From Candidatus Eisenbacteria bacterium (GTDB lineage Bacteria > Eisenbacteria > RBG-16-71-46), in assembly GCA_020847735.1 (NCBI GenBank), contig JADLBL010000015.1, positions 186,001 to 250,000 of the forward strand: 64,000 bases of DNA, written 5' to 3'. Positions 36,846 through 45,748 of the stretch are shown here, in pieces. Under the pieces are notes generated by a model. It did not search any database and was not told the origin of the DNA. It saw nothing but the letters and a program-made list of their open reading frames with translations. The translations under genes were made by a program, and so were the position numbers. Within the stretch, counting starts at the first letter, position 1, and every line of letters starts with the position of its first letter.

Positions 36846-37893
36846 GCAGCGTCCCCGGCGCCGCCGGCAGCGCCGGCTCGGGGGCGAACGCATCCAGCCC
36901 GTGTTCGGCGAGGTGTCCGAGGTACTCCTCCAGCAGCGCGGTCATCTCGGACGCCGAACGGGTGCGGTTCACCTGCTCGCGGATCCGGGCGCTGTGCGGC
37001 AGGCCCTTGATGTACCAGGCCACGTGCTTGCGCATCTCCTTCGCCGCGACGGCTTCGCCCGCCGAGCGCACGAGCATCTCGAGGTGGCGGATGCCGGTTT
37101 CGAGTCGTTCCTGCGCGGTCGGCGGCGGCAGCGTCTCGCCCCGCTCGGCCAGCGCCCGGATGCGGCGGAAGATCCACGGATCGCCGAACGCCGCGCGCCC
37201 GAGCATGACGAGGTCGCAGCCCGTCGTCTCGAGCATCCGCACCGCGTCCTGCGCGTCGCGCACGTCGCCGTTTCCGATCACGGGGATGCCGACCGCCCTG
37301 CGGGCCTCGGCGATCATGTCCCAGTGCGCGGTGCCCTCGAACTTCTCCGCCCGCGTGCGGGCGTGGATGGCCACCGCTTTCGCCCCTGCGCCCTCGAGGG
37401 CCTTCGCGACCTCGACGACGTTTCGCGACTGGCCGTCCCAGCCGAGCCGGATCTTGGCGGTCACCGGCAGGTCGGTCGCATCGCTCATCGCGCGCACGAT
37501 TCGCTCGATGCGCGAGACGTCCTGCAGCAGGGCGGCGCCGGCGGAGCGGTTCACGACCTTGCGCACGGGGCAGCCCATGTTGATGTCCACGAGGTCGGGG
37601 CGCCTTCCGGCCGGCAGGTCCGAAAGCACGCGCGTCGCGTCGGCCATCACGGCGGGATCGGATCCGAAGAGCTGGATGCCGATGGGGCGCTCGTGCGGCT
37701 CGAACGCGCAGTACTCGAGCGTCGCCGCGCTGCCCCGCACCAGGCCGTCCGAGGACACCATCTCGGTGTAGACCGCGGCGGCTCCCTGCTCGCGGGCCAG
37801 CTGGCGGAAGGGCGAGTCGCTGACGCCCGCGAGCGGCGCCAGCACGAACGGCGATTCGAGCTCGACGTTCCCGATCTTCACGCCCGCGCCCAT
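36832..37893 (-). CDS. tRNA-dihydrouridine synthase (DusB-like)
   Basis: The 353-residue flavoprotein reduces specific uridines in tRNA D-loops with NADPH. Seen motifs are VLAPLAGVSDSPFRQLAREQ, the catalytic Cys in DINMGCPVRKV, IHARTRAEKFEGTAHW, IPVIGNGDVRDAQDA and DLVMLGRAAFGDPWIFR, all standard for the Dus family. The TIM-barrel is followed by a C-terminal helical domain (about 250-330) with KHVAWYIKGLP. The DusB subgroup is the closest by eye, but specificity is not certain. The ATG at 37893 shares one base with the stop of the HAD gene. The downstream larB overlaps its end by 14 bases. Confidence 0.93.
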   Translation of the reverse strand: MGAGVKIGNVELESPFVLAPLAGVSDSPFRQLAREQGAAAVYTEMVSSDGLVRGSAATLEYCAFEPHERPIGIQLFGSDPAVMADATRVLSDLPAGRRPDLVDINMGCPVRKVVNRSAGAALLQDVSRIERIVRAMSDATDLPVTAKIRLGWDGQSRNVVEVAKALEGAGAKAVAIHARTRAEKFEGTAHWDMIAEARRAVGIPVIGNGDVRDAQDAVRMLETTGCDLVMLGRAAFGDPWIFRRIRALAERGETLPPPTAQERLETGIRHLEMLVRSAGEAVAAKEMRKHVAWYIKGLPHSARIREQVNRTRSASEMTALLEEYLGHLAEHGLDAFAPEPALPAAPGTLHAAG

Positions 37894-38609
37894 CAGGTCC
37901 GCCTCGAGCCGCGGGCCGGGGAGCCTCCCGCGAGCCGGCTCGGCCGGGGCAGCGGAGTTTCGAGGTCGCGACGACGCGCGAACTCCGCGACGTCGCCGAA
38001 GCCCTCGACCGGCACGCAGGCGATTCCTTCGCCCGCGCACCACTCGCGCAGCGGACCGCGCGCGAGCACGGTGTCGGCCGCCGCGGCGCCGTGGCGGTCG
38101 CTGGCGCCGTCGCCGACCAGCACGGTGTGGAAGCCCCGACCGCGGTAGCGGCGCACGTGTTGAGCCTTGCAGTTGCCACACGAGTCGCACGCGGCGCTGG
38201 CGAACGGAAACTCGACGCGGACCCGGCCGCCCTCGAACACGGCGTGATTGGCCGCCCACGGCAGGTCCGGAAAGCCCGCGCGCGCGAGATGGTCGCGCAC
38301 GTAGAAGTCGAGACCCTCGCTGACGATCATCACGGCGTCTCCCCGCCCGAGCGCCTCACGCACGAACGGTGCGAAGTGCGGGTCGAGGCGGAAGCGGCGC
38401 GTGAACGCCAGCGCCTGCGCCTCGGTCACCTCGAGCAGCGCGCACTGCGCTTCGGTCAGTTCGCGATGGCCGGCGCGGCCCGCGAGCCAGTCGGCGAGCA
38501 GGTCGAGTCTGCCGGCGGCCCCGCCGGGCGAGAAGCGGTCGGCGAACGCCGCGCCGATGTCGCGCGGCGAGACCGTGCCGTCGAAGTCGCACAGGTACGC
38601 GAACGGCAT
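37893..38609 (-). CDS. HAD-superfamily phosphatase, MtnX/PSPase-like
   Basis: The 238-residue protein carries HAD motif I in YLCDFDGTVS (the first Asp is the nucleophile), motif II in VMIVSEGLDFYV (Ser), and motifs III/IV around CGNCKAQHVRRYR and LVGDGASDRHGAAAA. The layout resembles MtnX and phosphoserine-phosphatase-like enzymes. A small CxxC (ACDSCGNCK) lies in the middle as in MtnX-type proteins. The substrate could be a phosphorylated methionine-salvage intermediate or another small phosphate ester. No other methionine-salvage genes are in the window, so mtnX is not assigned. The ATG follows the S41-like gene by one base. Confidence 0.8.
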   Translation of the reverse strand: MPFAYLCDFDGTVSPRDIGAAFADRFSPGGAAGRLDLLADWLAGRAGHRELTEAQCALLEVTEAQALAFTRRFRLDPHFAPFVREALGRGDAVMIVSEGLDFYVRDHLARAGFPDLPWAANHAVFEGGRVRVEFPFASAACDSCGNCKAQHVRRYRGRGFHTVLVGDGASDRHGAAAADTVLARGPLREWCAGEGIACVPVEGFGDVAEFARRRDLETPLPRPSRLAGGSPARGSRRT

Positions 38610-38610
38610 T

Positions 38611-40038
38611 TCAGCGCGACCCCGCGCCCGGGCGCGTCGCCGGAGGTGAAGCCCGCCGGGGAGTCGCGGCCGGCGGAGTCGCGGGCGGGCCCGGGAGCTT
38701 CGCGAACGCGAACACGTCCGCGGGTCCCTTCGCGCGCCGCAGCACCTCGGCCGCGCGCAGGAACGCCGCGTCCCGCGAAAGGGCCGCGCGCACGGCGGCC
38801 GCGCCCGCCACCGGCGGCAGCGAGTCCGCATGAGCCTCGAGATCCGGCGCGATGCCGCCTCCCCCGCGCACCGTCCGACCGGAGGCCGTGCGGTACTCCG
38901 GCCGGGCGGCCGAATCGGCGGCGGCGGTGTCGGCGGCCGCGAGGGTCGGGTCGTCCTCGGCCTCTTCATCGTCCCCGGTGCCGCTCGCCGCCCGGCTCAC
39001 GACACGCCCGCTCGGCGTCAGGTAGCGGGCGGTGGTGAGGCGAACCCCGCCTTCGCCGCCGCGCAGCGGAATCAGACTCTGCACGTCACCGCTGCCGAAC
39101 GTGCTCGTCCCGACGAGCAGCGCGCGGTCGAGGTCCTGCAGTGAACCCGCCAGGATCTCGGCCACCGACGCGGTGCCGCCGTCCACCAGCACGGCCATCG
39201 GCCACGTCACCCGCGTGCCGCCCCGGGGGACGACGAGCCGGCCGTCGGCCCCGGCCCTGCGGCCGCGGGTGGCGGCGAGCTCCGAGCCGGCGGGCAGGAA
39301 CGACCCGGCGACGCCGAGGGCCTGCTCGGGGAGCCCGCCTGGATTGCCGCGCAGATCCAGAACCAGGCTTCGCGCGCCCGCGCGCCGCAACGTATCGAGC
39401 GCCGCGCGCACCTGCGCGGATGCGCGCGAGTTGAACGTCGTCAGGCGCAGGTAGCCGACGCCGCCGTCCAGCACGAGCGTGCCGCGCACGGCCGGCAGCT
39501 GAACCGTCCCGCGCGTCAGCACCAGATCGCGATCGTGCGGCGCGTCACCGCGCAGGACCGAGAGCGTGACGGTCGTGCCCGCCGGCCCGCGCAGCCGGGT
39601 GGCGATCTCCGCCGGCCCAAGGCCCCAGGCCGAGTGGCCGTCGATTCGCGTGATGATGTCGCCCTCGGCCAGCCCCGCCCGCCACGCCGGGGAGCCTTCG
39701 ATCGGCGCGATCACCACCGGCCAGCCTTCCCGCGTGCCGACGAACAGGCCCGAGCCGTCGGCGTCGCCCGGCGACTCCGACTCGGCGATCTTCCAGTCCT
39801 TCGCGTCGAGATACTCCGACGAGGCGTCGAGCACGCGCATCATGCCGCTCAGCCCGCCCTGCACGAGTCGCGCCGGATCCGGCTCGTCCACGTAGTTCGA
39901 CTGCACCGCGTACAGCACCTCGACGAACAGGTCCACGTTCGAGTAGAAGCCGCTGGTCGCCCGGCCACGACCCGCCCACCAGCCGAGGGTGAAGAGCACC
40001 GCGAGCAGCACGCCCAGCAGAACGCGACGGCGGATCAA
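38611..40038 (-). CDS. S41 C-terminal-processing-peptidase-like protein with altered catalytic dyad
   Basis: The 475-residue product has an N-terminal signal anchor (about 5-22), a helical region, a PDZ domain (about 90-165; LFVGTREGWPVVIAPIEGSP, GLAEGDIITRIDGHSAWGLG) and the S41 fold (about 190-345). The nucleophile Ser is kept (S291 in GGTASVAEILAGSLQDLDRA), as is the helper Gln (Q320). The position of the catalytic Lys, 25 residues after the Ser, is S316 (TSTFGSGDVQ, normally FGKG). The C-terminal 130 residues are Ala/Pro-rich. The most plausible start is a TTG at 40038 with GGAGG close upstream. It heads a five-gene transcript through larC. Activity is doubtful. Confidence 0.8.
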   Translation of the reverse strand: MIRRRVLLGVLLAVLFTLGWWAGRGRATSGFYSNVDLFVEVLYAVQSNYVDEPDPARLVQGGLSGMMRVLDASSEYLDAKDWKIAESESPGDADGSGLFVGTREGWPVVIAPIEGSPAWRAGLAEGDIITRIDGHSAWGLGPAEIATRLRGPAGTTVTLSVLRGDAPHDRDLVLTRGTVQLPAVRGTLVLDGGVGYLRLTTFNSRASAQVRAALDTLRRAGARSLVLDLRGNPGGLPEQALGVAGSFLPAGSELAATRGRRAGADGRLVVPRGGTRVTWPMAVLVDGGTASVAEILAGSLQDLDRALLVGTSTFGSGDVQSLIPLRGGEGGVRLTTARYLTPSGRVVSRAASGTGDDEEAEDDPTLAAADTAAADSAARPEYRTASGRTVRGGGGIAPDLEAHADSLPPVAGAAAVRAALSRDAAFLRAAEVLRRAKGPADVFAFAKLPGPPATPPAATPRRASPPATRPGAGSR

Positions 40039-40105
40039 GAAACCTCCGGAAGGGGTCCACGGGCGGCGGCGCGATGCCGCGCCCGGGGCGGGGATTCGGA
40101 CCGGC

Positions 40106-40114
40106 AATATACCA
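40106..40114 (-). promoter_or_regulatory. Extended -10 promoter for the S41-HAD-dus-larBC operon
   Basis: On the minus strand TGGTATATT (40114-40106) gives a TGn-extended -10 box TATATT, in an otherwise very GC-rich gap. No good -35 box is present. Transcription would begin near 40099, about 60 bases before the TTG start. Confidence 0.5.
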
Positions 40115-40192
40115 TGCGGTCGAGCCGCCTCCGCCCGGGCGTCGCGTGGCGCGCGACCGCGTCCAGGGCGCCCGGAAGCTGCAACGCCGCGT

Positions 40193-40825
40193 TCAGCTTC
40201 TCGCGAGCGCCAGTCGCGGGCCGACCGCCTCCCAGACGCGGGCCTCGAGCTCGTTCTCGCCGACGGTGCCGTCGAGCACGCGCCAGCGCTCCGGTTCGGC
40301 GGCCGCCAGCTCGAGGTAGCGCGCGCGCACGCGCTCGTGGAACTCGGCCGGTTCGCGGTCGAGGCGATTGGTGGCCCCGGCCGAGGCATGGCGCCGGTCG
40401 AGCCCGACGGGCACCGGCACGTCGAAAAGGAGCGTCACGGCCGGCACGAGTCCACCGGTCGCGGCGCGGTTGAGCTCCACCAGCAAGGCGTGCTCGACTC
40501 CGCGACCGCCGCCCTGGTAGGCGAGCGTGCTGTCGCCGTAGCGGTCGCAGAGCACGATCCGGCCGGCTTCGAGCGCCGGTCGCAGCACGCCGCCGACGAG
40601 CTGGGCGCGCGAGGCGACCATCAGCAGCGCTTCGGTCATCGCCGAGGGCCGCCGTTCGTGGTCGAGCAGCAGCGCCCGGATGCCCTCCCCGACCGGGGTG
40701 CCGCCGGGCTCGCGGGTCACCAGCGGGTCGTGCCCCGTCGCCCGCAGGCGCGCGGCGAGCCGCGCGACCTGCGTGGACTTGCCCGAGCCCTCGCCGCCCT
40801 CGAACGTGACGAAGACTCCGGACAT
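40193..40825 (-). CDS. tmk: Thymidylate kinase
   Basis: The 210-residue enzyme phosphorylates dTMP to dTDP with ATP. The P-loop is FEGGEGSGKSTQ (residues about 8-19). The substrate-binding TREPGGTPVGEGIRALLL block, the DRYGDSTLAYQGGGRG block and the LID-like region (GLDRRHASAGATNRLDRE) are all present at the expected spacing. Length is standard. The gene begins seven bases after the inositol-phosphate synthase stop and is the last of the rsmI-PI synthase-ino1-tmk string. The start ATG at 40825 has only a weak ribosome site, consistent with translational coupling. Confidence 0.96.
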   Translation of the reverse strand: MSGVFVTFEGGEGSGKSTQVARLAARLRATGHDPLVTREPGGTPVGEGIRALLLDHERRPSAMTEALLMVASRAQLVGGVLRPALEAGRIVLCDRYGDSTLAYQGGGRGVEHALLVELNRAATGGLVPAVTLLFDVPVPVGLDRRHASAGATNRLDREPAEFHERVRARYLELAAAEPERWRVLDGTVGENELEARVWEAVGPRLALARS

Positions 40826-40832
40826 GGCGGCG

Positions 40833-42089
40833 CTACTTCGCGCGCGCCTTCGCGCGCGCGCGCTTGCGCGCCGCCGGCCGGCGGGCTGCGGGCTTCGCGT
40901 GCGCCGCGCCGTTCGTGCTGCCGTTCATCGCCGCCCCGGGGCGCTGACCCTTCGCGACCGGCTTCTTCTCGCGCACCAGCGTCGGGGCCGACACGCGCAG
41001 CTTCGCCTCGGTGCCCTTCGGGTCGCGGATGTACTGCTCGGTCAGCTCGCGCGAAATGTCGTCGGGAATCTGCACCGGCGGGGACTTCTTGAAGTACGAC
41101 GACGGCGCGATGAGAGCGCCCTTCAGCCCATGGTCGAGCGCCAGCTTCGCGCAGCGAACCGCGTCGATCACCACCCCGGCCGAGTTCGGCGAGTCCCAGA
41201 CCTCGAGCTTCAGCTCGAGGTTGAGCGGCACGTCCCCGAACGTCGTGCCCTCCATGCGGATGTGGCACCACTTGCGATCCTTGAGCCACGGCACGTAGTC
41301 CGACGGGCCGACGTGCACGTCCTCGGCCGGCAGGTCATAGGGGATGTTGCTCGTGACCGCCGAGGTCTTGCTGATCTTCTTGGACTCGAGCCGCTCGCGC
41401 TCGAGCATGTTGAGGAAGTCGGTGTTGCCGCCGAAGTTCAGCTGATACGTGCGGTCGATGCGCACGCCCCGGTCCACGAACAGGTTCGCGAGCACCCGGT
41501 GCGTGATGGTCGCGCCGACCTGCGACTTGATGTCGTCGCCGATGACCGGCAGGCCCTTCTTCTCGAAGCGCTGCTGCCAGTACTTCTCGCGGGCGATGAA
41601 CACCGGAATGCAGTTCACGAACGCGCACCCGGCCTCGAGAATCTGCTCGACGTACCACTTGGTGGCCTCTTCCGAGCCGACCGGCAGGTAGCTCACCACG
41701 ACATCGGTCTTCGTCTCCTTCAGCAGCCGGACAATGTCCACCGTCGAGCCCGGGGCCTTCTCGATGATCTGCGAGAGATACTTGCCGAGACCGTCGTGCG
41801 TCATGCCGCGCTGCACCCGGACGCCCAGCTTCGGCACCTTCGCGAACACGGCGGTGTTGTTCGGCGCCGTCACGATCGCCTCGGAGACGTCCTTGCCGAC
41901 CTTGTTCCGGTCAATGTCGATCGCGGCGACGATCTCGACGTCCCGGACGTGGTAGCCGCCGAGGTTCACATGCATCAGGCCGGGAATGCGGTCGGTTTCC
42001 TTCGCGTTCCGGTAGTAGTACAGGCCCTGCACGAACGACGAGGCGCAATTGCCCACGCCGATGATCGCGACACGCACCTTGTTGCCCAT
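40833..42089 (-). CDS. ino1: Myo-inositol-1-phosphate synthase
   Basis: The 418-residue enzyme converts glucose 6-phosphate to inositol 1-phosphate through an NAD-linked oxidation, aldol closure and reduction. Clear features are the NAD-binding [44 protein letters not shown]-like [27 protein letters not shown], the [11 protein letters not shown] block and [19 protein letters not shown]. It is the short bacterial/mycobacterial type. The last ~55 residues form an Ala/Arg/Lys-rich tail ([15 protein letters not shown]) absent from most relatives. Two starts are possible: ATG 42098, too close to the GGAGG, or ATG 42089, chosen here. It follows the CDP-alcohol transferase closely, which argues for inositol phospholipid synthesis. 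Confidence 0.93.
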   Translation of the reverse strand: MGNKVRVAIIGVGNCASSFVQGLYYYRNAKETDRIPGLMHVNLGGYHVRDVEIVAAIDIDRNKVGKDVSEAIVTAPNNTAVFAKVPKLGVRVQRGMTHDGLGKYLSQIIEKAPGSTVDIVRLLKETKTDVVVSYLPVGSEEATKWYVEQILEAGCAFVNCIPVFIAREKYWQQRFEKKGLPVIGDDIKSQVGATITHRVLANLFVDRGVRIDRTYQLNFGGNTDFLNMLERERLESKKISKTSAVTSNIPYDLPAEDVHVGPSDYVPWLKDRKWCHIRMEGTTFGDVPLNLELKLEVWDSPNSAGVVIDAVRCAKLALDHGLKGALIAPSSYFKKSPPVQIPDDISRELTEQYIRDPKGTEAKLRVSAPTLVREKKPVAKGQRPGAAMNGSTNGAAHAKPAARRPAARKRARAKARAK

Positions 42090-42094
42090 GGACC

Positions 42095-42820
42095 TCATGC
42101 CTCCGTTCGAGTCGAATCAGGACCCGCTTCGCGGGTGAGTTTCCAGACGTGCGCCATCCGCTGGAAGGCGGTGGCGAAGGTGAGCCCCGCGAGGATCAGC
42201 AGCCCGGCCGGGATGACCGGGCCGACACCCGCGAAGCCCATGATGATGACGAGCGCCATGCGCTCCGGCCGCTCGAACCAGCCGACCTTGCACTCGAGCC
42301 CGAGCCCCTCGGCTCGCGCCCGGGTGTACGAAACCATGAACGACCCGACCGCCGACAGCATCGCCAGCAGCGCGAGCACGCCGAACGTGATCGGCTCGAG
42401 CCCGTTCTGCAGGTTCGCCAGCACGCGTTGCGGATTCTCGGCCATGTCGAGCAGCCCGAGGATGTAGAAGCCGGCGAATCCCAGCAGCAGCGCCGCGTCG
42501 GCCAGGCGGTCGAGCGTCGAATCGAAGAACGCGCCGAAGCGGGTGATGGAGTTCGTCCGCCTCGCCAGTTGCCCGTCGAGGATGTCGAACAGGCCCGAGA
42601 CCAGGGCGATGAGCGCCCCGGTGCGGAATCGCCCGAGCGCGAACGCGTAGCCCGCGCCCAGGCTGAGCGTGAACCCGAGCAGCGTGAGGTGGTTCGGGCG
42701 CAGCCCGATCGTCGCCATGCCCCCCACGACCGGATCGAGCACGGCGTGCGCCGCCGCCTTCGCCCGCTCCTTGTAGCCGCCCATGGTGCGTCCGCCCGCC
42801 GTCGCGACCGGCGTGCTCAC
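42095..42820 (-). CDS. CDP-alcohol phosphatidyltransferase, probable phosphatidylinositol-phosphate synthase
   Basis: The 241-residue integral membrane enzyme has the complete motif D-G-x2-A-R-x8-G-x3-D-x3-D in [20 protein letters not shown] followed by TLD. Five to six transmembrane helices surround it. It would join CDP-diacylglycerol and a polar alcohol. Its neighbour is inositol-1-phosphate synthase, five bases downstream, so the acceptor is likely inositol 1-phosphate, as in mycobacterial PgsA1 and archaeal archaetidylinositol-phosphate synthase. This substrate assignment is inference from context. The start is GTG 42820, overlapping the rsmI stop by four bases; a second in-frame Met at residue 13 is possible. 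Confidence 0.85.
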   Translation of the reverse strand: MSTPVATAGGRTMGGYKERAKAAAHAVLDPVVGGMATIGLRPNHLTLLGFTLSLGAGYAFALGRFRTGALIALVSGLFDILDGQLARRTNSITRFGAFFDSTLDRLADAALLLGFAGFYILGLLDMAENPQRVLANLQNGLEPITFGVLALLAMLSAVGSFMVSYTRARAEGLGLECKVGWFERPERMALVIIMGFAGVGPVIPAGLLILAGLTFATAFQRMAHVWKLTREAGPDSTRTEA

Positions 42821-43539
42821 TCGCCCGCCGCGCGCTCGGCGCGCGTCCTGCCACCCAGTACCAGCACCAGTTCCCCCCGCTTCTGGTCCTCGCGCAGCGC
42901 CGCGCGAACCTCGCGCGCGCTGCCGCGCAGCACCTGCTCGTGCACCTTCGTCAGCTCCCGCACCAGGGCCATCGGGCGCTCGCCCCAGACCGCTTCGAGG
43001 TCCGCGAGGCAGCGTTCGATGCGGTGCGGCGACTCGAACGCCACGACCGTCTCGCGTCGTTCATGCAGCTCCTCGAGCGCGCGCCGCCGCGCTCCCGGTT
43101 TGACCGGCAGGAAGCCCACGAACACGAACGCGTCCGTCGGCAGCCCGCTGACCTGCAGCGCGGCGACCACCGCGCTCGGACCCGGCACGCTCTCGACCCG
43201 GAGTCCTTCCGCCACGGCGGCCCGCACGACCGGGTACCCCGGGTCGGCGATGCCCGGGGAGCCCGCGTCGGTGACGATCGCCACCGACGACCCTCCCTTC
43301 AGCTTCTCGACGAGCAGCCCGCTGCGCGAGCGCTCGTTGTGCTCGAACAGGCTGACCAGTCTCGCCTCGATCCCGAAATGTTCCAAGAGTCGCCGGGTGT
43401 GACGCGTGTCCTCGGCGGCGACCAGGTCAACCTCGCGAAGGATGCGCAGCGCCCGGGCGGTGATGTCTTCCAGGTTGCCGATGGGCGTCGCCACGAGGTA
43501 CAGCGTGCCTCCGTGGCCGGAGGAGCGGGTCTCGCTCAA
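42817..43539 (-). CDS. rsmI: 16S rRNA (cytidine(1402)-2'-O)-methyltransferase
   Basis: The 240-residue protein is an SAM-dependent tetrapyrrole-methylase-fold enzyme that modifies C1402 of 16S rRNA. Seen blocks are LYLVATPIGNLEDITARALR, VAAEDTRHTRRLLEHFGI, SLFEHNERSRSG, VAIVTDAGSPGIADPGYPVV, VPGPSAVVAALQVSGLPTDA, FVGFLPVKPGARRRALEEL and ALVRELTKVHEQVLRG. The start is ambiguous: TTG at 43539 has GAAGGA at good spacing and is chosen, but an in-frame GTG seven codons upstream is possible. The stop overlaps the next gene by four bases. It is the first gene of the rsmI-PI synthase-ino1-tmk group. Confidence 0.93.
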   Translation of the reverse strand: MSETRSSGHGGTLYLVATPIGNLEDITARALRILREVDLVAAEDTRHTRRLLEHFGIEARLVSLFEHNERSRSGLLVEKLKGGSSVAIVTDAGSPGIADPGYPVVRAAVAEGLRVESVPGPSAVVAALQVSGLPTDAFVFVGFLPVKPGARRRALEELHERRETVVAFESPHRIERCLADLEAVWGERPMALVRELTKVHEQVLRGSAREVRAALREDQKRGELVLVLGGRTRAERAAGE

Positions 43540-43702
43540 GCCAGTTCCTTCCGCGCGCACGGGAGAGCCGTGCCGAAAAAGCGCGCGGGAACGTAGCACG
43601 CGCCCCGGCGGGGGTCCACCGGGCGGGCGGCGGGCCGCGCCCGCGACTTCCCCGGGCCGTCCGCCCGGTCGCGCGGCGAAGCGAGGGGGCGTTGCCGTGG
43701 CG

Positions 43703-44758
43703 TCAGCGCCCCGGGCCCTCGGCCAGTGCTTCGACCGCACCCCGAAACGCCTCGATCGCGCGCGCGATCCCGTCGTCGTCCACGTCGAGGTGAGCGATCG
43801 CGCGGATGCGACGGGGCCCGAACGCGACCATTCGGACGCCGCGGGCCTGCAGCGACTCGAGCACGGCTTCCACCTCGAGCGGCGGCGCCAGCTCGGCGAT
43901 CACGATGTTGGTCTCCGGCTCCGCCACCGTCACCCCCGGGCACTCGCGCAGCCCGTCCGCCAGGGTGCGGGCCCGGGCGTGATCGTCGGCCAGGCGTTCG
44001 ACGTGGTGGTCGAGCGCGTGCAGACAGGCGGCCGCGAGGATGCCGGCCTGCCGCATGCCGCCGCCCCAGCGCTTGCGCGCCCGGCGCGCGCGCCGCACCA
44101 CGTCGGCGGGACCGGCGAGGATCGAGCCCACGGGCGCGCCGAGGCCTTTTGAGAAGCTCAGCATGACGGTGTCGGCGCAGGCCGACCATGCCGGGACGGG
44201 AACACCGCTCGCGACGCTCGCGTTCCAGAGCCGCGCGCCGTCGAGGTGCATCCGCACGCCGCGCGAGCGCGCCAGCTCGTGCAGGGCCCGCAGCCGCTCG
44301 AGCGGCACGATCGCGCCGCCGGCCCGGTTGTGGGTGTTCTCGGCGCACACCAGCGTGAGCCGCGCGGCGTGATCGTCCTCGGCGCGCAGCGCGCCCGCCA
44401 GCGCCTCGGGGGCGAGCACGCCGCGGGCGCCGCGCACGATGTGCGCGAGGCATCCGGAGTTCGCGGCGATGCCACCCTGCTCGTACAGGAAGATGTGCGA
44501 TTCGGCCTCGAGCAGCACCTCGTCGCCCGGGGTGGTCAGCGCGTTCACCGCGAGCTGGTTGCCCATCGTGCCGCTGGTCACGAACAGCGCCGCCTCCTTG
44601 CCCGTGAGCTGCGCGCAGCGCTGCTCGAGCGCGAGCACGGTGGGGTCGTCGCCGAACACGTCGTCGCCGACCGCCGCCCCGGCGATGGCGCGGCGCATGG
44701 CCGGGGTGGGCCGGGTGATCGTGTCGCTGCGCAGGTCCACCGCGGGAGGAGTCGTCAT
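43703..44758 (-). CDS. ltaE: Low-specificity L-threonine aldolase
   Basis: The 351-residue PLP enzyme splits L-threonine and L-allo-threonine to glycine and acetaldehyde. Key features are VDLRSDTITRPTPAMRRAIA at the start, DDVFGDDPTVLALEQRCAQL, FVTSGTMGNQLAVNALTTPG, CAENTHNRAGGAIVPLERL, MHLDGARLWNASVASGVPV, and the Schiff-base Lys in MLSFSKGLGAPVGSILAG. The WGGGMRQAGILAAACLHALD block is typical. Length is standard. The ATG at 44758 is the natural start of the conserved frame. It is transcribed away from the YugP-like gene. It appears to be a single-gene unit. Confidence 0.94.
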   Translation of the reverse strand: MTTPPAVDLRSDTITRPTPAMRRAIAGAAVGDDVFGDDPTVLALEQRCAQLTGKEAALFVTSGTMGNQLAVNALTTPGDEVLLEAESHIFLYEQGGIAANSGCLAHIVRGARGVLAPEALAGALRAEDDHAARLTLVCAENTHNRAGGAIVPLERLRALHELARSRGVRMHLDGARLWNASVASGVPVPAWSACADTVMLSFSKGLGAPVGSILAGPADVVRRARRARKRWGGGMRQAGILAAACLHALDHHVERLADDHARARTLADGLRECPGVTVAEPETNIVIAELAPPLEVEAVLESLQARGVRMVAFGPRRIRAIAHLDVDDDGIARAIEAFRGAVEALAEGPGR

Positions 44759-44871
44759 GGGGGCTGAGTCTATCCCCGGCGAATCCGCCGCCGCCAGCGT
44801 TGCCGCCCGGGCGCCGCGCACGGCCCGACAGGTCCGGATTTGCCCGCCGTTCGCGCGCATCTGACAGCGGC

Positions 44872-44902
44872 CTGACGTTCGCGCCAACGCGCGTGCGATA
44901 AC
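44872..44902 (+). promoter_or_regulatory. Possible promoter of the YugP-like peptidase
   Basis: CTGACG (44872-44877) and GATAAC (44897-44902) are spaced by 19 bases. The -10 is preceded by a TGC, giving an extended -10. The spacing is at the upper limit, so this is tentative. Confidence 0.3.
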
Positions 44903-44964
44903 TTTCCGCGACGCCACGAACCGTCGTGGCGGTGTCGTCACTCCCCCACGCGAGGTTTCGCCCC

Positions 44965-45666
44965 ATGCCGTTCGGCTTCTTCGACCCCACGTTCCTGCTG
45001 CTGCTGCCCGCGATGGCGTTCGCGATGTGGGCTCAGCACAAGGTGACGAGCACCTACCAGAAGTTCTCGACGGTTCCGGCCGCGAACGGCCTGAGCGGAC
45101 AGGACATGGCCCGCACGATCATGCGCCGCAACGGCGTCACCGACGTCGGCATCGAGGCGGTCGGCGGGGTGCTGAGCGACCACTATGACCCGGGCGCGAA
45201 GACGGTGCGGCTGTCCGCCGGCAACTACGGCGGCCGATCCATCGCCTCGATCGCGGTCGCCGCGCACGAAGTCGGTCACGTCCTGCAGCACCACCAGCGC
45301 TGGTACCCGCTCCTGCTGCGCGCCCAGCTCGCGCCCGTGGCGGGCTTCGGCAGCATGCTGGCGATGCCGCTGTTCTTCATCGGCCTGCTGTTCGGCGCAC
45401 GGCTGCCGTTCGGGACGATGCTGATGGACGTCGGCATCGTGTTCTTCGCGGCGGCGGTGCTGTTCCACGTCGTCACGCTGCCGGTCGAGTTCGACGCGTC
45501 GCGGCGCGCGCTCGCGCAGCTCACCGAGTCGGGAGCGCTCATGCCGCAGGAAGTGGACGGCGCGAAGAAGGTGCTCGACGCCGCGGCGCTGACCTACGTG
45601 GCCGCTGCGGCGATGGCGGCGCTGCAGCTCGTCCGCCTGCTGCTGATTCGCGACAGCCGGCGCTGA
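44965..45666 (+). CDS. YugP-like zinc-dependent membrane metallopeptidase
   Basis: The 233-residue membrane protein matches the Zn_peptidase_2 (YugP) family. An N-terminal transmembrane segment (about 8-23) is followed by AGNYGGRSIASIAVAAHEVG and the zinc motif HEVGH (H101, E102, H105) with VLQHH after it, then two to three further transmembrane segments (about 127-150, 155-180 and 212-230). VEFDASRRALAQL near the C-terminus is also typical. Substrate is unknown; the family is membrane-embedded and likely acts on membrane or periplasmic proteins. The ATG at 44965 is preferred over an in-frame ATG 13 codons upstream. It is the only plus-strand gene in the middle of the window. Confidence 0.88.
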   Translation: MPFGFFDPTFLLLLPAMAFAMWAQHKVTSTYQKFSTVPAANGLSGQDMARTIMRRNGVTDVGIEAVGGVLSDHYDPGAKTVRLSAGNYGGRSIASIAVAAHEVGHVLQHHQRWYPLLLRAQLAPVAGFGSMLAMPLFFIGLLFGARLPFGTMLMDVGIVFFAAAVLFHVVTLPVEFDASRRALAQLTESGALMPQEVDGAKKVLDAAALTYVAAAAMAALQLVRLLLIRDSRR

Positions 45667-45691
45667 TCGCCGGCCGGAACGCCGGAAACGG

Positions 45692-45724
45692 TCGAGGCGG
45701 CCGCCCGATGGGCGGCCGCCTCGA
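45692..45724. terminator. Bidirectional terminator between the YugP-like gene and HU
   Basis: A perfect 15-bp GC stem (45692-45706 with 45710-45724) with a 3-base loop sits between two convergent genes. Both strands read CGTTTCC just past the stem, so it could stop transcription both ways, though the T-runs are short. Confidence 0.7.
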
Positions 45725-45748
45725 TCGTTTCCGGATCCGTTCGCAGCC

